Assembly (NCBI RefSeq): GCF_000178855.1 | Contig: NZ_ADVG01000003.1 | Coordinates: 1,674,001 to 1,738,000, forward strand | Length of the DNA: 64,000 nucleotides | From: Ktedonobacter racemifer DSM 44963 | Lineage (GTDB): Bacteria; Chloroflexota; Ktedonobacteria; Ktedonobacterales; Ktedonobacteraceae | Reading direction: 5' to 3' | Part shown: positions 1-9,356 of the stretch, in pieces | How the letters are laid out: each line of letters opens with the position of its first letter | Position numbering within the stretch: position 1 is the first letter of the stretch | Made by a program: the position numbers and the translations under genes | The notes under the pieces: generated by a model | Told to the model about the DNA's origin: nothing | The model's database searches: none | Seen by the model: only the letters and a program-made list of their open reading frames with translations

Positions 1-1
1 G

Positions 2-1600
2 CATGCTAAATTCACTGGCGAGGTAGGAGTTTGTATGGCGACATCGGGTCCGGGCGCGATCCACCTGCTAAACGGTTTGTATGATGCAAAGTTGGACCAT
101 CAGCCGGTCGTCGCGATAGTCGGTCAATCGGCGCGCTATGCGATGGGAGGCTTCTATCAGCAAGAAATTGACCTACAAAACCTCTTCAAAGATGTCGCCA
201 GCGAGTATGTACAAACGATAAACGACCCGAAACAGGCCCGTCACGTGATCGACCGTGCATTCCGCATTGCCCACGCAGAACGAACTGTTACCTGTATTAT
301 TCTGCCCAAGGATGTACAGGATCTGAATGCGATAGAGACGCTGCCACACATCCACAACACTATTCATAGTGGCGTCGGCTACTCCGCGCCGTTTGTTATA
401 CCAAAGCAAGAAGATCTACACCACGCGGCGAACATTTTGAATGATGGCAAGAAAGTTGCTATCCTGGTCGGAGCAGGCGCACTGCACGCGGGAAACGAAG
501 TTGCCGAGGTCGCCAACCTGCTAGGCTGCGGCGTGGCCAAAGCGCTGCTTGGAAAGATGGCACTTCCCGATACGCTACCGTTTGTAACGGGTGGTATCGG
601 GCTACTGGGGACAAAACCAAGCTGGGATATGATGATGGAATGTGACACGCTACTCATGATCGGTTCTAGCTTCCCCTACTCAGAGTTCCTACCCAAAGAG
701 GGACAGGCACGCGGCGTTCAGATCGATATAGACGGGCGTATGCTGAGTTTACGCTATCCCATGGAGGCAGCACTCATTGGTGACAGTAAAGAAACGCTGC
801 GCTCTCTCATTCCCTTGCTACACAAAAAGGCGGATCGCTCGTGGCGTAAAAAAATTGAGACCGGTGTACGCAACTGGTGGAAAACGCTTGAAGAGAGTGC
901 ACATCAGGGCGCTCACCCCATCAATCCAGAACTGGTGGCATGGGAACTCTCATCACGGTTACCCGATAACGCCATTCTTAGCGCTGATGCTGGAACAACG
1001 GCCAATTGGTATGGACGCATCATTCAGGCTCGGGGTAATATGAAGGGTTCGCTCTCAGGCACCTTGGCAAGCATGGGAGCTGCAGTCCCCTACGCAATTG
1101 CCGCTAAATTTGCCTATCCTGAGCGCCCGGTCGTCTGCTTTACTGGAGATGGTGCCATGCAGATGAACGGCATCAATGAACTGATTACCGTGCAGAAGTA
1201 CTTTGAGCGTTGGAGTAACCCCCAATTCATCTTGATTGTTCTCAACAATCAAGATCTCAATCAAGTAAGCTGGGAGATGCGTATTGAAGAGGGAAATCCC
1301 AGGTTGCCGCTCACGCAGTCGCTACCCGACGAGGCATATGAACGGCTGGCCGAGGCAATAGGACTGCGTGGCATACGCGTGGAGAGGCCAGAGCAGCTTG
1401 CCCCAGCACTTGATGAGGCCTTCGCCAGCAGCCAACCCGTGGTAGTGAATGTTTACACTGACCCAAATGTGGCAACCTTGCCGCCCCATATCACCATTGA
1501 GCAGGCCAAGAATTTCGCGGCGGCGCTGGTCAGAGGGGATGTAGAAGAAGTTGGAGTTGTCAAGCAAGCAGTCAAAAGTGTGATGGAACGCAAGCGTTAA
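2..1600 (+). CDS. Thiamine-diphosphate-dependent enzyme, pyruvate oxidase/acetolactate synthase-like (5' end outside window)
   Basis: The reading frame is open from base 2, so the true start lies upstream; about 532 residues are present and roughly 50-60 are missing compared with the usual 580-600. The sequence runs through the PYR-domain end (TSGPGAIHLLNG), the central NAD/FAD-type domain, and a C-terminal ThDP domain with the diphosphate/Mg motif GDGAMQMNG about 30 residues before an NN pair. Family members decarboxylate 2-oxo acids using ThDP. The spacing and the text around the first motif resemble pyruvate oxidase/dehydrogenase (quinone) more than acetolactate synthase, but substrate cannot be read from sequence. 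It is followed by a small hairpin and an aldo/keto reductase on the same strand. Family call is firm, exact reaction is not. Confidence 0.88.
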   Translation, partial: HAKFTGEVGVCMATSGPGAIHLLNGLYDAKLDHQPVVAIVGQSARYAMGGFYQQEIDLQNLFKDVASEYVQTINDPKQARHVIDRAFRIAHAERTVTCIILPKDVQDLNAIETLPHIHNTIHSGVGYSAPFVIPKQEDLHHAANILNDGKKVAILVGAGALHAGNEVAEVANLLGCGVAKALLGKMALPDTLPFVTGGIGLLGTKPSWDMMMECDTLLMIGSSFPYSEFLPKEGQARGVQIDIDGRMLSLRYPMEAALIGDSKETLRSLIPLLHKKADRSWRKKIETGVRNWWKTLEESAHQGAHPINPELVAWELSSRLPDNAILSADAGTTANWYGRIIQARGNMKGSLSGTLASMGAAVPYAIAAKFAYPERPVVCFTGDGAMQMNGINELITVQKYFERWSNPQFILIVLNNQDLNQVSWEMRIEEGNPRLPLTQSLPDEAYERLAEAIGLRGIRVERPEQLAPALDEAFASSQPVVVNVYTDPNVATLPPHITIEQAKNFAAALVRGDVEEVGVVKQAVKSVMERKR

Positions 1601-1644
1601 GGCAGTAACTGACGACTCTTCCGCGCTTGAGTTGGGAGAGTTGT

Positions 1645-1668
1645 CTGTATAGTTGAGGAACTATACAG
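1645..1668 (+). terminator. Hairpin after the ThDP enzyme gene, possible terminator
   Basis: A perfect 10-bp inverted repeat (CTGTATAGTT / AACTATACAG) with a GAGG loop is followed by TTTATC. The stem is AT-rich, so termination would be weak. An operator for the next gene is an alternative. Confidence 0.4.
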
Positions 1669-1848
1669 TTTATCAAAATAGCCCTAACGCTGACAAAGCT
1701 CGACACACTGCTAAAATACACGATTATGGTCCAAGGCTTTCTAACAACCAGCGAGATCACCCGAAAGCTGCGGCAAACCCATTTGAATAAGCGCATGAAG
1801 TATCCCTGGCGCACCAAACAATTTTACCTGGTGAAAGGCAGCGAACCA

Positions 1849-2883
1849 ATGGAATACAAACAACTCGGCGGTTCCGGTTTGAAAGTCCCTGTGCTCAGTT
1901 TCGGTACAGGCACCTTCGGCGGTGGAAACGACTTCTTTCGTGCCTGGGGTAGTAGTGACGTTGCGGAAGCGAGCCGTCTGATCGATATGTGTTTAGAGGC
2001 GGGCGTCAACCTGTTTGATACTGCAGATGTCTATTCCAACGGCATGTCGGAAGAAATTCTCGGCAAAGCCATCTCCGGGCGACGAGATAATGTTCTCATT
2101 TCAACCAAGGCGACCTTCCGTATGAGGGAAGGGCCCAACGATCTCGGCTCTTCGCGCCACCATCTGATACGCGCTTGTGAGGCCAGCCTGCGTCGGCTGA
2201 ACACGGACTACATCGACATCTATACCATGCATGGGTTCGATGCGCTGACTCCAGTCGAGGAGACGCTGCGGACACTCGATGATCTTGTTCAAACCGGCAA
2301 GGTCCGTTACATCGCTTGTTCTAATTTCTCTGGCTGGCATTTGATGAAGTCACTTGCCGTCTCGGAAAAATACGGCTGGTCTCGCTATGTGGCCCATCAG
2401 GCGTACTACTCCCTCATCGGGCGCGAGTACGAATGGGAACTCATGCCGCTCGCGCTCGATCAGAAGGTTGGAACGATCGTCTGGAGCCCTCTCGGGTGGG
2501 GGCGTCTCACTGGGAAAATCCGTCGCAATCAACCGCTCCCCGCCGGCAGTAGACTCCATCGGACCGCAGATCAAGGGCCGCCAGTTTCCGATGAGTCGCT
2601 TTACAAGGTTGTTGACGCTCTGGATGAAGTAGCCACGGAAACAGGCAAGACTGTGGCGCAGATCGCTCTGAACTGGTTGTCGCAACGCCCCACGGTGGCA
2701 AGTGTAATCATCGGTGCCCGCGACGAGTCGCAGTTGCGACAGAACCTCGGCGCAGACGGTTGGAAGTTGACTGAGGAACAGGTCGCGAAGCTCGATGCGG
2801 CCAGCGAAACGACGCCGATCTATCCATACTGGCATCAGCGCCAGTTCGTCGAGCGAAACCCTTTGCCGGTTCCTAGTGCATAA
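1849..2883 (+). CDS. Aldo/keto reductase
   Basis: A 344-residue protein of the NADPH-dependent aldo/keto reductase superfamily ((beta/alpha)8 barrel, soluble). The catalytic tetrad is visible: Asp57 and Tyr62 in FDTADVY, Lys87 in STKATF, and His128 in YTMHGFD. The C-terminal cofactor region (VIIGARDESQLRQNL) is also typical, resembling the YajO/Tas-like group. The frame is open further upstream to 1726, but the residues before Met at 1849 do not resemble the family, and MEYKQLGGSGLKV is the usual beginning, so 1849 is chosen. Physiological substrate unknown. It sits 250 bp after the ThDP enzyme and 230 bp before an epimerase, with no evidence for one transcript. Confidence 0.9.
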   Translation: MEYKQLGGSGLKVPVLSFGTGTFGGGNDFFRAWGSSDVAEASRLIDMCLEAGVNLFDTADVYSNGMSEEILGKAISGRRDNVLISTKATFRMREGPNDLGSSRHHLIRACEASLRRLNTDYIDIYTMHGFDALTPVEETLRTLDDLVQTGKVRYIACSNFSGWHLMKSLAVSEKYGWSRYVAHQAYYSLIGREYEWELMPLALDQKVGTIVWSPLGWGRLTGKIRRNQPLPAGSRLHRTADQGPPVSDESLYKVVDALDEVATETGKTVAQIALNWLSQRPTVASVIIGARDESQLRQNLGADGWKLTEEQVAKLDAASETTPIYPYWHQRQFVERNPLPVPSA

Positions 2884-3116
2884 TCACGTGACCTGTTTGG
2901 GAGATGGCACGACCCACTCTGGTGATTATCAGTGGTCTTGCCCGATACGCCGATCCGCTGAAGCAAGGAGGCGGGTCGACTCTTCCCAAAGGCGGACGAC
3001 ATTTGTTGCGTTGAGGGCATACGGAGCAACCGGCAACACTACTCCTCTCCCCGAGGAAGGAACGCTTCTTTCCTTCCCATGCCTCTAGGCAGGGGTATCC
3101 AGAAGCGGGAGGTCTG

Positions 3117-3950
3117 ATGAAAAAGATTGTTGTTACCGGCGGTAGTGGCAAGGCCGGGAGAGCCGTGATTCGCGAGCTCATAGATCATAATTATGAAGTA
3201 CTCAACGTTGATCTGGTGCCACCTCGTGAAGAGATTTCACCATTCCTTAAAGTTGATCTGACAGATTTGGGGCAGACCATCGAGGTGCTTCAAGGAGCCT
3301 ATGGCGTCGTGCATCTCGGCGCAATCCCGGCACCTGGCAGGCAGACAGAGGGCACAACCTTTCGCAATAATACGCTCAGTACATACAATATTTTTAGCGC
3401 AGCTGTTTCATCAGGTCTGAAGCGCGTTGTATGGGCATCAAGTGAGACCACACTGGGCCTGCCTTTCGACCGTGAGAAACCCAGTTATGCTCCTATCGAT
3501 GAACAGCATCCTCTCTATCCAGAGTCCAGCTATGCGCTCTCCAAAGTCATCAGTGAAGAGATGGCACGGCAATTCAACCGCTGGAGTGGCATTCCTTTTG
3601 TAGGTTTGCGCTTCTCTAATATCATGGAGCCACACGACTACGCTCGCTTCCCATCGTTTTCAGAGAACGTACTGACGCGCAAATGGAATTTGTGGGGATA
3701 CGTCGACGCCCGTGATGTCGCACAGAGTTGCCGCCTGGGTCTCGAAGCCGATATCACCGGAGCTGAAACCTTTATTATTGCCGCTGCGGATACTACACAG
3801 AATCAGACCAACAGCGAGTTAATGGCCGAAGTCTATCCCAGCGTGCCACTACGTGAGGGGGTCGGCGAGCATGAGACACTGCTCTCGATCGACAAAGCCC
3901 GCAAACTACTAGGCTACAATCCCAAATATTCCTGGCGCGAACAGGTGTGA
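3117..3950 (+). CDS. NAD-dependent epimerase/dehydratase (extended SDR)
   Basis: A 277-residue protein with the Rossmann motif GGSGKAG at residues 8-14 and the SDR catalytic Tyr139-x3-Lys143 (SYALSK), with a Ser pair at 108-109. It belongs to the extended short-chain dehydrogenase family acting on nucleotide sugars or related substrates; substrate not determinable. A GGGAGG ribosome site lies 5 bases before the ATG. The stop codon falls inside the first bases shared with a second IS607-type element (TGT-N-ATAAACGTT, compare 48023-48035), so the last residues may be element-derived and the gene slightly truncated by that insertion. Confidence 0.88.
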   Translation: MKKIVVTGGSGKAGRAVIRELIDHNYEVLNVDLVPPREEISPFLKVDLTDLGQTIEVLQGAYGVVHLGAIPAPGRQTEGTTFRNNTLSTYNIFSAAVSSGLKRVVWASSETTLGLPFDREKPSYAPIDEQHPLYPESSYALSKVISEEMARQFNRWSGIPFVGLRFSNIMEPHDYARFPSFSENVLTRKWNLWGYVDARDVAQSCRLGLEADITGAETFIIAAADTTQNQTNSELMAEVYPSVPLREGVGEHETLLSIDKARKLLGYNPKYSWREQV

Positions 3951-5380
3951 TAAACGTTTCCAAGAAATCATTCGAGATATTGACAACTGGAGACATCTCT
4001 GGTAGAGTTTCGTTAGAAAGAATGTTCTTGCATGAAACGCCAAGAGAGGTTCACCGACACGAAGGACGTGTTGTTGGAAAGGGAGGAGGCACCAGGTGCA
4101 GTTGGTCGAACGACATCTCATTCGTCATCAGGATGCACGCTTTGCCGTCATTGATCGAGCAGCCTTTGCCTCCAAGAACCTCTATAACCAGGCCAATTAC
4201 CAGATCCGACAAGCCTTCATTCACGAGGGAACCTACCTGCCCTACGCTGCCATCTTCCATCGCTTGAAACACCACGAGGCCTATTGTGCCCTCCCTCGCA
4301 AAGTCAGTAATGCCATCCTCATTCAGCTCCACCACAATTGGGGCAGCTTTTTTGCGCGTAATGGAGGCCTATCGCGAAGACCCCTCTACCTTCACGGGAC
4401 GCCCCAAGATCCCTGGCTATCAAGACAAGACCAAGGGCCGTTTCCTGCTCATCTACGAGAAAAAAGCCCTGGGCAAGAGGGTATTCAAGCGCACAGGCAA
4501 GCTGGTCCCATCAGGACTTCCCATCGAGATAGCAACTCAGATCACCTGGGAAGCCATCCGGCAGGTTCGCATCGTTCCACGCGCCGATGGCTACATGGTG
4601 GAGGTGGTCTATGAGCAGGAGATCCAACCGGCTGCGATCAACCCACAGCTTCGGGCAGCCGTGGATGTGGGTGTCAATGTGCTGGCTGCCATCACCAGCG
4701 ACAAGCCCGGCTTTGTGCCTCGTCTGGTGAGTGGCAAACCCCTCAAAAGCCTCAATCAGTGCTACGTGCGATCCGTTCAGCCGAAACTTGCTGGATAAGT
4801 AAGGGGAAGGCTGGCAAGACATTGATCAATGTCTTGATAACTGATTATCTGACGTGAGGTGCAATTCCTCACCTGTGAAGTGAGCACGGAAAGACGATGC
4901 CCTACGGTAGCGACTGGTCCTCAATCCGTAAAGCGGGTATCCAGGAGAGGAAACTGCTAGTCTGAAGCAGACCCATCTCCGAGTCAGGCGGCTATGGTTA
5001 GCAGTTCATTCAACAGAATGAATAACGCGAATGTGCAACGGAACCATCGTTAGGTTGAACAAGTCAAACAGGCTGATAGACTTGACCAAAAGGTAAGGTA
5101 CCAATCTGCGAAACAATGGAGAAAGTGAAAGGGTAGTGTAGTGATACCCTGCCTCACTCACTAGCGTACCCGGTGGATAGCACAAACCTACGGCAGCGCA
5201 AAACAGATAATCGGAACGGAGTAACTCGAAGGTACGCTCTCATTGGAGGTCGATACGATGAGCAGGAAACCATCCGCAAGCTGCCTCCGAGAAGGATTGC
5301 CTAAAAAGCCAATGCCTGGGGTAATGCCCAGGATATGCTGACGTAGGCACGGTAACATGGAATGAAGAGAAACGAGTAGT

Positions 5381-7177
5381 ATGGTGAAAACGAAGGCACC
5401 CAAGATCAAGCTACCACCTGACCCTGAGAGTGAAAGTTGGAACAAACTGCCCTGGCGCAAGCTCGAGCAGCATGTTTACCGCCTACAAAAGCGCATCTTC
5501 AAAGCCGAGAGCCGTGGCAACACAAGAGCAGTCCACAAACTACAGAAACTTCTGATGAAATCCAGAGCGACAAGGCTTTTAGCGGTTCGACGAGTGACCC
5601 AAGACAACCAGGGAAAACGCACAGCAGGCATTGACGGAGTAAAATCAGTCAAACCGGCCCAGCGTTTCACTCTGGCTGAACAAATCCACCCCAAGCAATG
5701 GTCTCAATACAAACCCCAACCAGTGCGAAGGATCTATATTCCCAAGCCTGGAAAGGATGAGAAAAGACCCTTGGGGATTCCCATCATGCGAGATCGCTCG
5801 CACCAGTGCCTCGTAAAGTTCGCTTTAGAGCCACAATGGGAAGCCAAATTTGAACCCAATAGCTTTGGTTTCCGCCCTGGACGTTCCTGTCATGATGCAA
5901 TTCAAACCATTCACACCAATATCTGCACACAGGCAAAGTATGTCCTGGATGCCGATATTAAAGGAGCATTTGATCATATTGATCATCAGGCACTTCTCGC
6001 CAAACTCGACACCTATCCCGCAGTAAGGCTGCTTGTGAAAGCTTGGCTCAAAGCGGGAATCATTGATAATGGCATATTTGACGAGACCCGGAAAGGAACC
6101 CCGCAGGGGGGAGTCATCTCACCATTACTTATGAATATCGCGCTTCATGGTATGGAAACGGACTTGATAGCGGCCTACCGGTGGAAGGAGGGATGACCCA
6201 AATTTGTCCGCTACGCCGATGATCTGATGGTTTTCCATCCCAAGCTCGAAGGCGTCGAAAAAGCAAAAGAAATCCTTTCGGAATGGTTACAGCGCATTGG
6301 ACTAGAACTCAAGCCGAGCAAGACACGGATCACGCACACCTTGATGGAATATCAGGGAAAAACGGGATTTGATTTCCTTGGTTTCACCATACGCCAGTAT
6401 CCGATGGGGAAAACACACACCGGAAAGCGGCCTAATGGTCAACCACTTGGCTTCAAGACACTCATCAGACCCAGTAAGGAAGCGATTGCGCACCATGTGA
6501 AAGAAACGCATCGTCTGGTAGCAGAGCACCGGAGCATGAAACAGGAAAAGCTCATTAAAGAGTTGAACCCGGTCATTTACGGATGGGCAAACTACTACCG
6601 AAGCATCTGTGCAAGAAGGGCATTCAAGCACTGCGACATGGTACTTTTTCGACAATTGGAAAGATGGGCGAATCGCAGGCACCCAAACAAAAATCGACAC
6701 TGGATTATGCAAAAGTATTGGAAAGTGGATGAAGGAAAGGGATGGATCTTCCGAACCCCCGACCTACAACTACGAAACCACCAACAAACATACATCCGGC
6801 GTCATGTAAAAGTGAAAGGAACTGCCAGCCCATATGACGGAAATCTTCTTTACTGGAGCCAGCGACTCAAGAAACACCCGCTTCTTAACGGAGTTAAAGC
6901 AAAACTTTTACAGAAGCAAGAGGGAAAATGCCGTTGGTGTGGACTGTACTTCAAAGATGAAGACCTCATAGAGATCGATCACATTACCCCGAAAAGTGAA
7001 GGAGGCGGAGAGGAATTGAGCAACAAGTTCGCTCTCCATCGTCATTGCCACGACGAGCGCCACTCGAAAAAGGCCAACGGTACCTACGACAAAGGCCATG
7101 TTACTGAGGAGCCGTGTGACGGGAAACTGTCAAGCACGGTTTTGAAGACGAGTAGGAGTGGTGACACTCATGCTTAG
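5381..7177 (+). pseudogene. ltrA: Group II intron reverse transcriptase/maturase with HNH domain, one in-frame TGA
   Basis: A single frame from 5381 to 7177 encodes RT fingers/palm (about residues 70-320), a maturase X domain (GWANYYRSICARRAFKH) and a C-terminal HNH nuclease (CRWCGLYF ... EIDHITPKSEGG ... CHDERH). The frame is broken by TGA at 6194-6196, five codons before the catalytic YADD motif, most simply a TGG Trp codon mutated to TGA. All catalytic residues remain. The enzyme family helps its intron splice and copies it into DNA. Without readthrough or TGA recoding the product would end before YADD and be inactive, leaving splicing dependent on a maturase supplied in trans. The gene's last bases overlap intron domains V and VI. 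Confidence 0.88.
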
Positions 7178-7184
7178 TTTTAAC
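7109..7184 (+). ncRNA. Group II intron domains V and VI
   Basis: Domain V shows the AGC catalytic triad at 7110-7112, a lower stem GCCGTG/CACGGT, an upper stem GACGG/CTGTC and a GAAA tetraloop at 7123-7126. Domain VI follows as a GAGTG/CACTC hairpin with a candidate branch-point A at 7170 and an AC 3' end at 7183-7184. These are core ribozyme parts needed for splicing. Confidence 0.8.
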
Positions 7185-7689
7185 AACAAACAGCGCGCCA
7201 AGCAGCAGCAACGCCTCGCGCATGAGAACCGATACACCTCGCGCCAGCTGGATCGCGTGACGACGAAGCGCAATCGCCGTGTGGATGCGTATCTGCACAC
7301 GGCCAGCCGTCGGATCATTGACCTGCTGGTCAGCGAGGGCATCGGAACGCTGGTGATTGGCAAGAATCCCTTGTGGAAACAAGGGGTGACCATGGGACGC
7401 AGGAACAACCAGCAGTTTGTGCAGCTTCCCCATGGCCGTTTCATTGAGCAGTTGACCTACAAAGCGCACCTGGTTGGGATCAGGGTTATCCTTCAAGAAG
7501 AAAGCTACACCAGCAAGGCCAGTTTTCTGGACGACGATCCCATCCCAACCTATGAAGCCAACACGGCTGAGAAGCCAGTGTTCTCAGGCAAGCGTGTGGC
7601 TCGCAATTGGTATCGTGCCAGGGATGGACGCCTCATTCATGCCGATATCAACGGATCGTACAACATCTTACGCAAAAGTAACTCCGACC

Positions 7690-7790
7690 CTTTGCAAGTG
7701 GGGCGAGGAGTAGCGGGAGCCGCAGTTCTCCCCAGACGGCTGGCCGTCTGAACGGATGACTTATAGGCATATTCGTCATCATTTTAAGAT
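7690..7790 (+). ncRNA. Candidate omega-RNA (guide RNA scaffold) at the tnpB 3' end
   Basis: A perfect AGACGGC-TG-GCCGTCT hairpin (7734-7749) overlaps the last tnpB codons, and a second hairpin GATGAC...GTCATC spans 7755-7780. TnpB guide RNAs are normally processed from this position, with the guide lying just beyond the element end. The exact end is not established. Confidence 0.35.
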
Positions 7791-7795
7791 ACTGT

Positions 7796-8350
7796 AGTTC
7801 TGCTTCTGTTACAGAGATCGTGGCGAGAAAGCACTGGTCACACAACATTATCGGAACGTAGCACCTGTGGCCTTTACAGAGCAGCAAGCTAAACATTCTT
7901 CCCAGACGCGTGGCGAGACCAATCAACTGCGCGCACTATAGTGCACCAATATCGCTCATCGTTTCATACACACAGAATCCTGGCGCAGCGTTCACTCCTC
8001 CTGCTCTCCCGCCAGCATATCCCCCGGTTCGGGACTATCTGGGCGCTGCGCCAGATCTGCACCTGGAAGGTGGACGTCCCGCAGGGAATGGCTCTTCTTT
8101 GATTTTTGGGCTGCACTTTTGTCCCTATCTTCTCCTTCCTTTCTTCCCTTTTTTTATATATACTTCACCTCACTTAACGCATGACCTAGGCCCGCCACAC
8201 GCTCCTGTGCGCTCTGCTTGAGAAGAGGCAAATGGGCTCAAGCCGATATACTATCTGGTGGGGTCTTTCAGCGGCGTCAAATATGCTGCTGGGATTGTTC
8301 CTCTGCTCAAGTGGGAGAGTGGCACGTCTCACATGCGTTCTGTCGTCCAA
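7796..8350. other. Non-coding stretch after the IS607-type element
   Basis: No gene is recognised. A 103-codon open frame here (7910-8221) is proline-rich and low in complexity with no family resemblance. A T-rich run lies near 8110-8165. A ribosome site for the next gene is at about 8358-8368. Confidence 0.5.
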
Positions 8351-8371
8351 AAGTCATGAGAGGAGAAGATT

Positions 8372-8812
8372 TTGTCAACAACAGATGATTTCGATCAGGC
8401 AGTGACGCAGATGAGGGAAGCGAATCAGCGCCTTCTGGCAGGAGATCCCACACACTACAGTGCGTCCTGGTCGCATTCTGATGATGTTACTATTTTTGGC
8501 GGCTTTGGTTCCTATGAGAAAGGGTGGAACCAGGTCGGGCCTCGCCTGGAGTGGGTTGCCTCTCGCTATAGTGGGGGACACGATACCTTCGAACTCATCT
8601 CCACAGGCATGAGCGGTGACCTGGCCTATCTCATCTACCTTCAAAATGGTGAGGTACGCGTAGATGGACAAGAGGAATATAGTCCACTGGCTTTGCGCGT
8701 CACTGAGATCTTTCGCCATGAAGAGGGTATCTGGAAGCTTCTCCATCGGCACGCCGATCCCGTCGCTGGAAAAGACCGGGTTCATAACAACCTTTCTCAA
8801 ATAGATAGATAA
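8372..8812 (+). CDS. SnoaL/NTF2-like fold protein
   Basis: A 146-residue protein with the cone-shaped NTF2-like pattern found in DUF4440/SnoaL-like ketosteroid-isomerase homologues: an N-terminal helix (FDQAVTQMREANQRLLAG), an ASWSHSDDVTIFGGFG strand block, and a C-terminal strand with EGIWKLLHRHADP. Such proteins bind small hydrophobic molecules or act as isomerases or cyclases; no specific role can be assigned. The start is TTG at 8372 with a strong GAGAGGAGA ribosome site 7-10 bases upstream and no competing ATG. It stands alone between mobile-element remains. Confidence 0.75.
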   Translation: MSTTDDFDQAVTQMREANQRLLAGDPTHYSASWSHSDDVTIFGGFGSYEKGWNQVGPRLEWVASRYSGGHDTFELISTGMSGDLAYLIYLQNGEVRVDGQEEYSPLALRVTEIFRHEEGIWKLLHRHADPVAGKDRVHNNLSQIDR

Positions 8813-8851
8813 GCATATTCGGCATATTGAATGTCATCATGTAGTTTTCAA

Positions 8852-9027
8852 GGTTGTGTTGCAAAGAAGGAAGCTGATCTGCTACATTGAAGAGAAAAGA
8901 GCAAAAGGGGGCTCACATGTCCGAGCAGAGTCTCTTCAAATGGCGTCACTTCCAGCCTGAAATTCTTCTCTTGTGTGTACGCTGGTACATGCGCTATACG
9001 CTCAGTTATCGCGATTTGGAAGAAATG
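8852..9027 (+). mobile_element. IS6-family fragment: left inverted repeat plus transposase N-terminus
   Basis: GGTTGTGTTGCAAAG at 8852 closely resembles IS6/IS26-family terminal repeats. An ATG at 8917 then encodes MSEQSLFKWRHF and RYTLSYRDLEEM, the conserved IS6 transposase N-terminus. Homology stops after about 37 residues, well before the DDE catalytic domain, where a different integrase fragment begins on the other strand. Confidence 0.75.
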
Positions 9028-9323
9028 TCCAGTACCCAGAAGGAGAGAGAAGGAAGCATTTCCAGCCCATGAAGTTGGGCGTATTGTTGTGGAGAAAGGT
9101 TGTTCAAGCCTTCATGAGGACGCAGACAATTATAAAAGTTGATCCATGCCTCTGCCGCTCGTAAGAATGCACCCAGAGTGTGATATGATCGACGCTCGGC
9201 CACAGCGAGCTTGAACGAGCCGACGAAGTAGAGTAGGCGGCTAGCGCGTTGGTAGGGGCGACCATATCGGCCGCCCAGTTCACCCGGATTCCGCGTTTTG
9301 CCTGGTTCTCCTAGTACCCTCAA
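9028..9323 (-). pseudogene. Integrase-core (rve) transposase C-terminal fragment, IS3/IS481-like
   Basis: The minus strand encodes GSFKLAVAERRSYHTLG and WINFYNCLRPHEGLNNLSP, typical of the last 60-80 residues of an rve-type transposase. The N-terminal and DDE parts are absent and the frame continues into unrelated sequence at both ends. It abuts the IS6 fragment, suggesting one insertion destroyed the other. Confidence 0.65.
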
Positions 9324-9356
9324 CCCTCATGCCGATGGGATACCTTCCTTCAACCC

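Larger units (their letters stand above)
4766..7184 (+). mobile_element. Group II intron inserted in tnpB
   Basis: The 5' end GTGCGATCCG fits the conserved GUGYG start. Domain V is at about 7109-7142 and a reverse-transcriptase ORF fills the domain IV region. Boundaries come from alignment with the uninterrupted tnpB at 48673: removing 4766-7184 restores the Tyr-Asn-Lys reading, and the intron then ends in AC, as expected for an AY end. The exon bases GCTAC just before the 5' junction (probable IBS1) pair with GTAGC at 4907-4911 (probable EBS1). The intron lies in the sense orientation of tnpB, so splicing could restore the host mRNA. Confidence 0.85.
4096..7751 (+). pseudogene. tnpB: tnpB (RNA-guided nuclease family) of an IS607-type element, frameshifted and intron-split
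   Basis: Exon 1 runs from a GTG at 4096 (MQLVERHLIRHQDARF) to Tyr at 4763-4765 and exon 2 from about 7185 to 7751. Joined, the text NQCY plus NKQRAK matches NQWYNKERAR of the tnpB at 48673. An extra T in a six-T run at 4348-4353 shifts the frame: before it the frame is that of 4096, after it that of 4286. Three acidic RuvC positions are recognisable: Asp in AAVDVGVN, Asp in HADINGSYN, and a Glu in LQEESYTSKASF. The usual Glu site reads IGKN instead. No Cys4 zinc finger is present. TnpB cuts DNA guided by an RNA made from the element's right end. As sequenced it cannot be made intact. Confidence 0.85.
3946..7795 (+). mobile_element. IS607-type element, tnpB only, interrupted by a group II intron
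   Basis: The left end (TGTGATAAACGTT then a GGTAGAGTTT block) matches the left end of the intact IS607 element at 48023, where the related GGTAGACTTT precedes tnpA. Here no serine-recombinase gene follows. tnpB begins at 4096 directly after about 145 bp of leader, so this is a tnpA-less derivative. The body is tnpB split by the intron at 4766-7184. The right end lies in the hairpin-rich stretch after the tnpB stop and is only approximate. Confidence 0.7.

Noticed and set aside
2350..2835. 161-codon minus-strand frame
   Set aside because: Antisense shadow of the aldo/keto reductase, which has clear catalytic residues.
7910..8221. 103-codon open frame
   Set aside because: Pro-rich, no ribosome site, no family-like pattern, and it spans a T-rich tract.
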